Origin: Oscillospiraceae bacterium
GTDB lineage: Bacteria > Bacillota > Clostridia > Saccharofermentanales > Saccharofermentanaceae
DNA: 35,812 nucleotides
Assembly (NCBI GenBank): GCA_902794115.1
Contig: CADBGD010000023.1
Span: 1-35,812, forward strand
Direction of reading: 5' to 3'
Each line of letters starts with the position of its first letter. The stretch's first letter is position 1. The notes under the pieces were generated by a model. That model was not told where the DNA came from, made no database searches, and was given only the letters and a program-made list of their open reading frames with translations. Positions 1-7,451 of the stretch are shown here, piece by piece. A program made the translations under genes and the position numbers.

Positions 1-411
1 GCCGTCATCCATGAGCGGGATGCCTGCGAAGATACGCTTTTTATCCTCAAGTCCCTTCATGAGCAGAATGCCCTCCGGGAGACCCCGGGTGTGCTTCACT
101 GCTTCTCCGGAAGCCCGGAAACGGCCGAGATCCTTTTGAAGATGGGATTCTATCTCGGTTTTGACGGACCGATCACCTTTAAGAATGCGCGAAAAGCACC
201 GGATGTGATCCGGATGTGTCCTTTGGACCGTCTTCTCGTGGAGACAGATTCGCCGTATATGACTCCGGCTCCGTTCCGCGGACAGAGAAATGAACCGGCC
301 TATGTGAAGTATATAGTGGAAGAAATGGCCAGAATCAAGGAGATCCCGGCAGAGGAGATGGCCCGGATCACGACTGAAAATGCACAGCGTCTTTTCGGAA
401 AGGATACGTAA
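1..411 (+). CDS. tatD: TatD-family metal-dependent hydrolase (3' part)
   Basis: The reading frame is open from the first base of the window, so the start lies upstream; about 136 C-terminal residues are visible. TatD proteins are TIM-barrel metal-dependent DNases of the amidohydrolase superfamily, acting in the cytoplasm on DNA ends and implicated in DNA repair. Visible family motifs are HCFSGS (metal-binding His on the barrel) and ETDSPYMTP near the C-terminus, which carries the last metal-ligand Asp, followed by the usual arginine-containing PFRGQRNEP segment. The stop codon is immediately followed by the ATG of the next gene, so the two are probably co-transcribed. The family is certain; the exact biochemical role of TatD paralogues is less so. 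Confidence 0.95.
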   Translation, partial: AVIHERDACEDTLFILKSLHEQNALRETPGVLHCFSGSPETAEILLKMGFYLGFDGPITFKNARKAPDVIRMCPLDRLLVETDSPYMTPAPFRGQRNEPAYVKYIVEEMARIKEIPAEEMARITTENAQRLFGKDT

Positions 412-867
412 ATGGATAGAAAAAAGCAGACTATCATTATGATCGTTCTTCTCGTGGTACTGGGCGGCGTACTGCTGTTTTTCTTTATCCGGGATGATAA
501 AAAGAGCGTCATTGAGAGAAAGACCGGCTACGATATCCCTTCGTACTGCACGATCGAGAAATATGTGGCATACGGATCCATCTTTAACCGTACCGGATTC
601 GAGGCGAAGATCCGTATCGACAATAACACGAATATGAATGCCACCATCATGCAGATGTATGAAAAGCTTGGAGAAGATCACCACGAGATCACGCTTCAGG
701 AATTCAATGTGGAGAAGTATTCATTGTTTGCCGACCAGAAACTTGTCCCGGAACCGACTACTGTTTCCTGGGTCATTGTAGGAAAAGCCGGGAAAGGATC
801 GCTGGTCGTCTTTATGTGTATTGAGAATCAGACAGAGTGCTATATGTATATGTACTATGCTGAGTAA
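412..867 (+). CDS. Small membrane-anchored protein of unknown function
   Basis: A 151-residue protein that I do not recognise. Residues 1-6 are basic (MDRKKQ) and are followed by a single hydrophobic stretch at about residues 8-26, consistent with an N-in membrane anchor or uncleaved signal. The remaining ~120 residues are soluble, mixed-charge and have two cysteines near the C-terminus (around residues 136 and 143), so an extracytoplasmic domain is likely. An AAAGGA ribosome binding site lies about 7 bases before the ATG, inside the end of tatD, and the ATG directly abuts the tatD stop, indicating translational coupling. No lipobox or catalytic motif is apparent. Function unknown; no strong terminator is visible after it. 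Confidence 0.75.
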   Translation: MDRKKQTIIMIVLLVVLGGVLLFFFIRDDKKSVIERKTGYDIPSYCTIEKYVAYGSIFNRTGFEAKIRIDNNTNMNATIMQMYEKLGEDHHEITLQEFNVEKYSLFADQKLVPEPTTVSWVIVGKAGKGSLVVFMCIENQTECYMYMYYAE

Positions 868-921
868 GAAATGACGAGAAGTTAAATTATCTTATTTATA
901 TAGTATCGATATCACCCTTTT

Positions 922-951
922 TTATCAGGAAATACTCAAAATGTGTATAAT
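922..951 (+). promoter_or_regulatory. Putative sigma-A promoter of the small-protein unit
   Basis: A perfect TATAAT at 946-951 is preceded, with an 18-base spacer, by TTATCA at 922-927 (4 of 6 to TTGACA). The surroundings are AT-rich, unlike the flanking genes. The next gene in this direction is the small ORF at 1061. Confidence 0.6.
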
Positions 952-963
952 TTGTGCAAAATT

Positions 964-981
964 TATACTGGCAGTATACTG
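964..981. promoter_or_regulatory. Palindromic operator-like site
   Basis: TATACTGGCAGTATACTG contains a perfect 15-base palindrome (964-978, TATACTG-G-CAGTATA) overlapping a second perfect 10-base palindrome (972-981, CAGTATACTG). Seen another way, TATACTG is repeated directly at an 11-base interval. It sits about 5-25 bases downstream of the expected transcription start of the TATAAT promoter, a typical place for repressor binding. The cognate protein is unknown; the XRE-type regulator at 1350 is a candidate by proximity only. Confidence 0.5.
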
Positions 982-1051
982 ACAAAACCAAATAAGAGTG
1001 GTAAATTACAAATATCAGTTAAGAAACTGAATGAATTTTAACGAAAGGAGT

Positions 1052-1248
1052 GTTTCACGAATGAAGTCTATTATTACCGCGAAAGCCACAATGAATAATA
1101 CATCTACCATCAAGTATGCCATCCATACCTCTGATATTCAGACCGCCGTCAAGCGTATTGTCTCTGACGTCGCCGCAGGTATGAAATGGACCCATATGAT
1201 CAAAGGAAAAGCAGGAGTGGAACACCAGGCAATATAGTTTCACGAATG
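1052..1248. repeat. 12-base direct repeat bracketing the small ORF
   Basis: GTTTCACGAATG occurs at 1052-1063, overlapping the start codon of the 58-residue ORF, and again at 1237-1248, overlapping its stop codon. The second copy can also form a short hairpin (GTTTCA with TGAAAC ending near 1257). Confidence 0.6.
1061..1237 (+). CDS. Small protein of unknown function (58 aa)
   Basis: The start is chosen at 1061 because AAAGGAG lies at 1044-1050, ten bases upstream; an in-frame ATG at 1031 has no ribosome binding site. The product is a 58-residue, mildly basic, Ser/Thr/Lys-rich protein with no membrane segment, no cysteine pair and no motif I recognise. The gene sits alone between its own promoter (TATAAT at 946-951) and a perfect hairpin terminator at 1268-1304, so it appears to be a complete monocistronic unit. 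The alternative is that the unit encodes a small regulatory RNA with a fortuitous ORF, but the RBS and start spacing argue for translation. No function is proposed. Confidence 0.55.
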   Translation: MKSIITAKATMNNTSTIKYAIHTSDIQTAVKRIVSDVAAGMKWTHMIKGKAGVEHQAI

Positions 1249-1267
1249 TGATGAAACGAGTTTCCCG

Positions 1268-1304
1268 CCGCTTTTCCGATGTCTCACTGGAAAAGCGGTT
1301 TTTT
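1268..1304 (+). terminator. Intrinsic terminator
   Basis: A perfect 10-base-pair stem, CCGCTTTTCC at 1268-1277 and GGAAAAGCGG at 1289-1298, with an 11-base loop and six T residues at 1299-1304. It closes the small-protein transcription unit. Confidence 0.92.
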
Positions 1305-1349
1305 GTTATATGTTTTATGGTTTTTTTATAGGAAAGGGGAGGATGACTT

Positions 1350-1580
1350 ATGTTACCGATCATCAACATGGAAGAAACAGGAAGTAATATCGTAAGGCTT
1401 CGTGAGAATGCCGGACTGTCCGTTCGAGATCTTCAGGATATCTTCGGATTCGCCACACCTCAGGCGATCTACAAGTGGCAGCGCGGTGTGAGCATGCCTA
1501 CGATCGACAATCTGGTCGTCCTGTCTGTGACCTTCCGGGTTCCGATCGAGCGGATCCTGGTTGTAGACACAGGAGTATAA
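1350..1580 (+). CDS. Small XRE/Cro-type helix-turn-helix protein
   Basis: A 76-residue DNA-binding protein consisting almost only of a Cro/C1-type helix-turn-helix domain: NIVRLRENAGLS and VRDLQDIFGF form the first helices, TPQAIYKWQRG is the recognition helix region, and the segment with MPTIDNLVVLS and VPIERILV completes the fold. AAGGGGAGG at about 1332-1340 fixes the start at 1350. Solitary regulators of this size are common in Clostridia, and their targets are generally unknown. It lies just after a terminator and just before uvrB, and may be read from a weak promoter in the T-rich stretch before it or by read-through. The palindrome at 964-981 is a possible binding site; this is inference from proximity. 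Confidence 0.9.
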   Translation: MLPIINMEETGSNIVRLRENAGLSVRDLQDIFGFATPQAIYKWQRGVSMPTIDNLVVLSVTFRVPIERILVVDTGV

Positions 1581-1606
1581 AAACAGTTTCTTCTTCCCGG
1601 CAATTG

Positions 1607-1615
1607 TGATATACT
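1607..1615 (+). promoter_or_regulatory. Extended -10 promoter of uvrB
   Basis: TGATATACT is an extended -10 element (TGn plus TATACT at 1610-1615). The -35 region (TTTCTT around 1587) is poor, as expected for an extended -10 promoter. Transcription should start near 1622, right at the LexA-like box. Confidence 0.6.
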
Positions 1616-1623
1616 GATGGAAA

Positions 1624-1637
1624 CGAAAATATGTTCG
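1624..1637. promoter_or_regulatory. LexA (SOS) box upstream of uvrB
   Basis: CGAAAATATGTTCG matches the Gram-positive LexA consensus CGAACRNRYGTTCG at all specified positions but one (A instead of C at position 5). It lies at the predicted transcription start and 20 bases before the uvrB start codon, where a bound repressor would block initiation. uvrB is a classical SOS gene, which supports the call. Confidence 0.75.
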
Positions 1638-1656
1638 ATGGATGCAGGGTGTCACA

Positions 1657-3678
1657 ATGCAGGAAGAAATGAAGCAACAATTTAAGATCCATTCGCCATT
1701 TGTGCCGACCGGCGATCAGCCCCAGGCGATCGAGAAACTGGTGGCCGGACTGGAAAGCGGGATGAAGGGACAGACCTTATTAGGTGTCACCGGATCCGGT
1801 AAGACTTTCACCATGGCGAACATTATTGAAAAGACCCAGCGTCCGACGCTGGTCATAGCGCCGAATAAGACTCTGGCGGCCCAGCTGGCCGCCGAGTTCA
1901 AGGCGTTCTTCCCGGATAATGCCGTGGAGTTTTTTGTTTCCTACTACGATTACTATCAGCCGGAGGCGTATATCGCGTCTACCGACACGTTTATCGAGAA
2001 AGACTGCGACATCAACGATGAGATCGACCGCATGCGCCATAGTGCCACCAGCGCACTTCTGGAGCGGCGGGATGTCATCGTGGTGGCGTCGGTTTCCTGT
2101 ATTTACGGCCTGGGCGATCCGTCTGATTATAAGGACCTGATGATCAACCTTAGGGTCGGGATGGAGCTTTCCCGTGAGCAGGTGATCAGACGCCTGATTG
2201 ACCTTCAGTATGTGCGGAATGATTATGAGATCACAAGAGGTGCATTCCGGGTAAAGGGAGACACATTGGATATTTTCCCGCCTTCATCGGAAGAACTCAT
2301 CACCCGCGTGACCTTCTTCGGCGACGAGATCGAAAAGATCACGGAAGTGCATTATCTTACGGGGAAACTGGTGTTTAACCGAAACTACACCATGATCTTT
2401 CCGGCTTCCCATTACGCCACCACAAGAGCGAAGCTTGAGGGGGCTTTAGTGACTATCGAGGAAGAACTGGAAGAGAGGCTGAAGGAACTGCGGGAAGAAG
2501 GAAAACTGATCGAGGCATACCGTCTTGAGCAGCGTACCCGTTACGATCTGGAGATGTTGAGCGAGACCGGATTTGTGAAGGGCATCGAGAACTATTCCCG
2601 GCATCTCACGAAGAGACAGCCCGGTTCTCCGCCGTTTACCCTGATGGACTTTATGCCGGAGGATTATCTTCTTATGATCGACGAGTCCCACGTGACCGTT
2701 CCCCAGATCGGAGCCATGTATAACGGTGACCGTTCGAGAAAGACCACGCTGGTGGATTATGGTTTCCGTCTGCCGTCGGCTTTCGATAACCGTCCTTTAA
2801 AGTTCGAGGAATTTGAAAAGAAGATGGGTCAGACGATCTTTGTATCAGCGACGCCATCGACTTATGAGGCGGAGCATAGCGGCCAGACCGTCGAGCAGAT
2901 CATCCGTCCGACAGGACTTCTGGATCCGGAGATCTCGATCCGTCCTGTCGAGGGACAGATGGAAGATATCCTTACCGAGATCCGCGAGACGGTGAAGAAG
3001 GGCGAGCGTGCCTTGATCCTGACCCTGACCAAGAAGATGTCTGAGGACCTGACGGGGTACCTTAAGCAGGAAGAGATCCGGGTCAAGTATCTGCATTCGG
3101 ATATCGACACGGTGGAGAGAATGAAGATCCTCCGCCAGCTCCGTCAGGGAGAATTCGATGTGCTGGTCGGTATCAACCTTTTGCGTGAGGGTCTGGATAT
3201 TCCGGAGGTGTCTTTGCTGATGATCCTGGATGCGGATAAGGAAGGATTCTTACGGTCCACCAGATCTCTCATCCAGATGATCGGACGTGCCGCCCGTAAC
3301 GTTAACGGACGGGTCGTCTTCTACGCGGATGAAGTGACGGATTCGATGTTTGCCGCCGTTTCGGAGACGAACCGCCGCCGTGAGATCCAGATGAAGTATA
3401 ATGAAGATAATCACATCACGCCGAAGAGTGTATCGAAGGAAGTCCGGGATGTACTGGAGACCATCGAAGAGATATCCGAGGAAGAAAAGATCGATATGAA
3501 AGATCTTTCCAATCTTCTGGATCAGAAGAAGACGAAGATGTCTACTGCGGAGCTTTCTAAGCTTGCGGCGAAACTGGAAAAGGACATGAAGGCGGCAGCC
3601 AAGGATCTGGCTTTCGAAGAAGCGGCGAGACTTCGCGATCTTCTGGTTCTCGTCAAGGGAAAACTGAGCGACTCATAG
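1657..3678 (+). CDS. uvrB: UvrABC excision nuclease subunit B
   Basis: UvrB is the damage-verifying helicase-like subunit of nucleotide excision repair; it is loaded by UvrA and recruits UvrC. The start at 1657 is preferred because AGGGTG lies five bases upstream; an in-frame ATG at 1642 is possible and would add five residues. From 1657 the protein has 673 residues, normal for the family. Visible are the Walker A motif GVTGSGKT (residues 43-50), the Tyr-rich beta-hairpin [10 protein letters not shown] near residue 95, the DESH Walker B box, the helicase motif VI segment with GRAARN, and a C-terminal UVR motif (FEEAARLRD) that binds UvrC. A LexA-like box overlaps its promoter. dnaE follows after 10 bases, so the two may share a transcript. 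Confidence 0.98.
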   Translation: MQEEMKQQFKIHSPFVPTGDQPQAIEKLVAGLESGMKGQTLLGVTGSGKTFTMANIIEKTQRPTLVIAPNKTLAAQLAAEFKAFFPDNAVEFFVSYYDYYQPEAYIASTDTFIEKDCDINDEIDRMRHSATSALLERRDVIVVASVSCIYGLGDPSDYKDLMINLRVGMELSREQVIRRLIDLQYVRNDYEITRGAFRVKGDTLDIFPPSSEELITRVTFFGDEIEKITEVHYLTGKLVFNRNYTMIFPASHYATTRAKLEGALVTIEEELEERLKELREEGKLIEAYRLEQRTRYDLEMLSETGFVKGIENYSRHLTKRQPGSPPFTLMDFMPEDYLLMIDESHVTVPQIGAMYNGDRSRKTTLVDYGFRLPSAFDNRPLKFEEFEKKMGQTIFVSATPSTYEAEHSGQTVEQIIRPTGLLDPEISIRPVEGQMEDILTEIRETVKKGERALILTLTKKMSEDLTGYLKQEEIRVKYLHSDIDTVERMKILRQLRQGEFDVLVGINLLREGLDIPEVSLLMILDADKEGFLRSTRSLIQMIGRAARNVNGRVVFYADEVTDSMFAAVSETNRRREIQMKYNEDNHITPKSVSKEVRDVLETIEEISEEEKIDMKDLSNLLDQKKTKMSTAELSKLAAKLEKDMKAAAKDLAFEEAARLRDLLVLVKGKLSDS

Positions 3679-3688
3679 AGGAATTTGT

Positions 3689-6600
3689 ATGGCTGAGGAA
3701 ACGGCACAGGGTTTTGTGCATTTGCATCTTCATACGGAATATAGTCTTTTGGACGGCGCGATCCGCATCAAGAGACTGGCAGCCCGGCTCAAGGAACTGG
3801 GCATGACTTCCTGCGCCATTACCGATCACGGTGTCATGTACGGCACGGTGGAATTTTATAAAGCCATGGTGGAAGAAGGGATCCATCCTATCATCGGATG
3901 TGAAGTCTATGTGGCGCCAAGAGGGCGTTTTCTGAAGGAGCCGGAGGACAGAAACTACTACCATCTGGTGCTTCTTGCCAAGAATGATGTGGGTCTTGTA
4001 AACCTGAACCGTCTTGTTTCGGCAGGTTTTACAGAAGGCTTCTACTATAAGCCCCGTGTCGACCATGAACTTCTGGAGAAATACTCCGAAGGTCTGATCG
4101 CGCTTTCGGCCTGCCTTTCCGGTGAAGTGGCCTACTGGGTCATTCAAAACGAGGATGAAAAAGCAAAAGAGACGGCCCTTTGGTACGACAAGGTCTTCGG
4201 CCGCGGGAATTACTACCTGGAGATCCAGAGTAACCAGATGCCGGAACAGGCCAAGGTCAATTCCCATCTGATCCGTCTTTCCAATGAGACGGGGATCCCG
4301 CTGGTGGCCACCAATGACTGTCACTATATGTATAAAGAAGACAGTACTGCCCATGAGGTCCTTCTTTGTATGCAGACCGGAAAACGGATGAGCGATCCGG
4401 ACCGCATGCGGATGTCCTGTGATGATTTCTATATTAAGTCGGAAGAGGAGATGCGGAGCTATTTTTCTTCGGTTCCGTCTGCAATCGAGAATACGACGAA
4501 GATCGCCAGCATGTGTCATGCGGAATATACTTTCGACCAGATCCATCTGCCGGCTTTCGAAGTGCCGCTGGAGTATTCCGATGCGGAAGAATATCTGCGT
4601 CATCTTTGCGATGAAGGTTTACGGAAGCGCCTTTCGGGAAGGACTGATGAAGAAGAGATCCAGAAGTACTATGAACGCGCCGAGTATGAGCTTTCGGTCA
4701 TTACCTCCATGGGGTATACCGATTACTATCTCATCGTGTGGGACTTCATCCACTATGCCAAGGAGAATAAGATCATGGTGGGACCGGGACGTGGTTCCGG
4801 TGCCGGATCTTTGGTTGCCTATGCGCTTCAGATCACGAACATCGACCCGATCCGCTACGGTCTGATCTTCGAGCGTTTCTTAAATAACGAACGTGTATCC
4901 ATGCCTGACTTTGACGTGGATTTCTGCTATGAGCGCCGTCAGGAAGTTATCGATTACGTCACGAGAAAATATGGCGAAGACAGAGTGGCCCAGGTGATCA
5001 CTTTTGGTACACTGGCGGCCAAGGCCTGCATCAAGGATGTGGCCAGAGCCCTGGATGTTCCGTATACGGAAAGTGACCGGATCTGTAAACTGATCCCCAA
5101 CAGCCTGGGTATCACGATCGCCGACGCGCTGAAGGGTTCTCCTGAACTTCGTGCTGAATATGAGAACTCGGATACAGTGAAAAACGTGATCGATACGGCG
5201 ATGCTTTTTGAAGGCATGCCGCGTCATGCTTCGACCCATGCGGCCGGTGTCATTATCTCGGCTGTGCCGCTGACGGATATTGCGCCGCTTGCCAAGAATG
5301 ATGAGTCGGTGGTGGTGCAGTTTGCCAAGGCCAACTCCGAGGAGATCGGCCTTCTGAAATTCGACTTTTTGGGCCTTCGTACGCTGACGGTCCTTCGGGA
5401 TACGGCCGAGATGGTCCTGGCCAATCAGGGCATCGAGATCGATTTTGACCGGATCCCCATGGATGATCCGGCAGTCTTTGATATGATCTCCCGGGGCGAC
5501 ACCGAAGGTGTATTCCAGCTTGAAAGTACGGGCATGACTTCCTTTATGGTGGACTTGAAGCCATCTTCTCTTGAAGACATTATCGCAGGTATTTCGCTTT
5601 ACCGTCCGGGTCCGATGGATCAGATCCCGAAATATGTGGCGGCCCGTCACGATCCGTCTTCGATCAAGTACGATCATCCGCTTTTGGAGCCGATCCTGAA
5701 TATGACATACGGTTGCATGATCTACCAGGAGCAGGTCATGCAGATCGTCCGTGACCTGGCAGGTTTTTCCATGGGCCAGTCGGATAATATCCGCCGAGCC
5801 ATGGCGAAGAAGAAAGCGTCCATGATGGAGAAATACCGTCAGACCTTTATCTATGGCGGAAAAGATGAAAAGGGAAGAGAAGTGGCCGGCGCGATCGCAA
5901 ACGGAGTGCCGGAGCCGGTGGCCAGAAAGATCTTCGATGACGTGACCCAGTTTGCGGGCTATGCATTTAATAAGTCCCATGCGGCGGCCTATGCCGTGGT
6001 CGGCTATTTTACCGCCTATCTGAAAGTGCATTTCCCGACGGAGTTTATGGCGGCGATGCTGAACAGCTTCTTAGGAAACCAGTCCCAGCTTTCCTGGTAT
6101 GCGGCCTGCGCCAAGAAGATGGGCATTGCCATACTGCCGCCGTCTGTAGGAAAGAGCCAGGTGCGTTTCTGTACCGAGGGCGAAAAAGCCATCCGCATCG
6201 GCCTGACTGCCGTAAAGAATGTGGGTGCCCATGCGGTGGAAAAACTGGTCATCGACAGAGAGACCGCAGGACCGTTTACTTCCTTCGGAGATTTTCTGAG
6301 AAGATCGGAGAAGCTGGAGATCAACAAGAAGATGATCGAGAGTCTGATCTATTCGTCTGCCATGGATGAATTCGGGATCCCCAGATCCCAGATGCTGGGC
6401 GCTTCCGAGCCGTATCTGAACCGTCTGGCGTCCACGAAGAGAAATGCCATGGAAGGACAGATCAGTATCTTCAGTCTGATGGATCCGGATTCGGCTGCGG
6501 CACAGGATGAACCGGTACTTCCGAACGTCAGTGAATTTCCGTTGGATGAGAAACTTTCCAAAGAAAAAGAGATGCTGGGAATCTATATCTCCGGCCATCC

Positions 6601-7384
6601 TCTGGATAACTATAAGAAGGCAGTGGAAAGCTGCGCCGATACCGACAGTACGTCCTTCCGGGCCACTTTGGGAGAAGATGCCGGCTCCGGACGAGTCTTA
6701 AAAGACAGAGAAAGAGTCCGGATGGCAGGCCTGATCGTGGGGCGGACCCAGAAGACCACCAAGACCGGAAAGCTTATGTGTTTTCTCCGGATCGAGGATC
6801 TGTACGGCGATTATGAAGTCATCTGTTTTGCGGATGCCTACACCCGATACGGGCCGGTGATCAACTCGGCCAAGGCGCTTCTTATCCGCGGAACGGTCCA
6901 GGTGGATGAGGAAGAAGTCAAGCTTCTGATGGAAGACTGCGTGGCGTTAAGCCGTGACGACGAGCCGCTTTGCCAGCTTCCGCCTCCCAGATCCAGAGAG
7001 TATTCTTCTTCGGGAAGAACCTATGATAAGAAGCCGAAAGAGCAGGGAAATGCGGCTCCTTCCGCCGCGCCTTCACCTGAAAACGGGAACATTGCGCCTT
7101 CTTCCTCAAGTGAAGGGGAAAGTGGAGATCCCGTAAAGAAGCGGGAGACGGCAAAATCACCTATCCGTCTTGCGATCCGCTACTTCGGAAAGACGGATGA
7201 TCCGGGCTTTAAGCGTCTTCTTTCGACCTGCTCGTATTTTAACGGAAATGTGCCGGTTTATGTGGCAGTCATGGGCGAAAAGCGGGTCGTGCATCTGCCG
7301 GAGCAGTATAACATCGAATGGAATCGGGATATCTGCAAGATATTCGTTTCTCAATTCGGTGTAGAAAATGTTTCCCTGTTTTAA
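3689..7384 (+). CDS. dnaE: DNA polymerase III alpha subunit, DnaE type
   Basis: A C-family replicative polymerase of 1231 residues. The N-terminal PHP domain starts with HLHLHTEYS (residues 11-19). The catalytic aspartates of the palm are D407 and D409 in PDFDVDF, and the third is D559 in KFDFLG, matching the E. coli alpha triad. An OB-fold and C-terminal region follow (about 950-1231), with a Ser/Pro/Gly/Glu-rich linker at about 1100-1150. There is no exonuclease insertion, so this is DnaE and not PolC. In low-GC Gram-positives DnaE works beside PolC, mainly extending RNA primers on the lagging strand; the co-location with uvrB may give partial SOS co-expression (inference). AGAGGAA precedes the ATG. 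Confidence 0.97.
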   Translation: MAEETAQGFVHLHLHTEYSLLDGAIRIKRLAARLKELGMTSCAITDHGVMYGTVEFYKAMVEEGIHPIIGCEVYVAPRGRFLKEPEDRNYYHLVLLAKNDVGLVNLNRLVSAGFTEGFYYKPRVDHELLEKYSEGLIALSACLSGEVAYWVIQNEDEKAKETALWYDKVFGRGNYYLEIQSNQMPEQAKVNSHLIRLSNETGIPLVATNDCHYMYKEDSTAHEVLLCMQTGKRMSDPDRMRMSCDDFYIKSEEEMRSYFSSVPSAIENTTKIASMCHAEYTFDQIHLPAFEVPLEYSDAEEYLRHLCDEGLRKRLSGRTDEEEIQKYYERAEYELSVITSMGYTDYYLIVWDFIHYAKENKIMVGPGRGSGAGSLVAYALQITNIDPIRYGLIFERFLNNERVSMPDFDVDFCYERRQEVIDYVTRKYGEDRVAQVITFGTLAAKACIKDVARALDVPYTESDRICKLIPNSLGITIADALKGSPELRAEYENSDTVKNVIDTAMLFEGMPRHASTHAAGVIISAVPLTDIAPLAKNDESVVVQFAKANSEEIGLLKFDFLGLRTLTVLRDTAEMVLANQGIEIDFDRIPMDDPAVFDMISRGDTEGVFQLESTGMTSFMVDLKPSSLEDIIAGISLYRPGPMDQIPKYVAARHDPSSIKYDHPLLEPILNMTYGCMIYQEQVMQIVRDLAGFSMGQSDNIRRAMAKKKASMMEKYRQTFIYGGKDEKGREVAGAIANGVPEPVARKIFDDVTQFAGYAFNKSHAAAYAVVGYFTAYLKVHFPTEFMAAMLNSFLGNQSQLSWYAACAKKMGIAILPPSVGKSQVRFCTEGEKAIRIGLTAVKNVGAHAVEKLVIDRETAGPFTSFGDFLRRSEKLEINKKMIESLIYSSAMDEFGIPRSQMLGASEPYLNRLASTKRNAMEGQISIFSLMDPDSAAAQDEPVLPNVSEFPLDEKLSKEKEMLGIYISGHPLDNYKKAVESCADTDSTSFRATLGEDAGSGRVLKDRERVRMAGLIVGRTQKTTKTGKLMCFLRIEDLYGDYEVICFADAYTRYGPVINSAKALLIRGTVQVDEEEVKLLMEDCVALSRDDEPLCQLPPPRSREYSSSGRTYDKKPKEQGNAAPSAAPSPENGNIAPSSSSEGESGDPVKKRETAKSPIRLAIRYFGKTDDPGFKRLLSTCSYFNGNVPVYVAVMGEKRVVHLPEQYNIEWNRDICKIFVSQFGVENVSLF

Positions 7385-7390
7385 TAGCTT

Positions 7391-7399
7391 TGGTATAAT
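7391..7399 (+). promoter_or_regulatory. Extended -10 promoter of pfkA
   Basis: TGGTATAAT is a perfect extended -10 (TGn plus TATAAT at 7394-7399) starting 7 bases after the dnaE stop codon. The -35 region falls inside the end of dnaE and is weak. Confidence 0.65.
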
Positions 7400-7412
7400 A
7401 CAAGCAAAAATC

Positions 7413-7435
7413 CGGCGGGGAATTCCACCGTTTTT
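7413..7435 (+). terminator. Weak hairpin with T-run in the pfkA leader
   Basis: CGGCGG at 7413-7418 can pair with CCACCG at 7425-7430 with one mismatch, followed by five T residues. It lies downstream of the pfkA -10 box, so it could be a weak attenuator or merely fortuitous. Confidence 0.3.
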
Positions 7436-7451
7436 ATGAGGAGAAAAAACT

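Noticed and set aside
4880-6031. 383-codon antisense ORF opposite dnaE
   Set aside because: Opposite conserved catalytic parts of dnaE; composition is a mirror of the coding strand.
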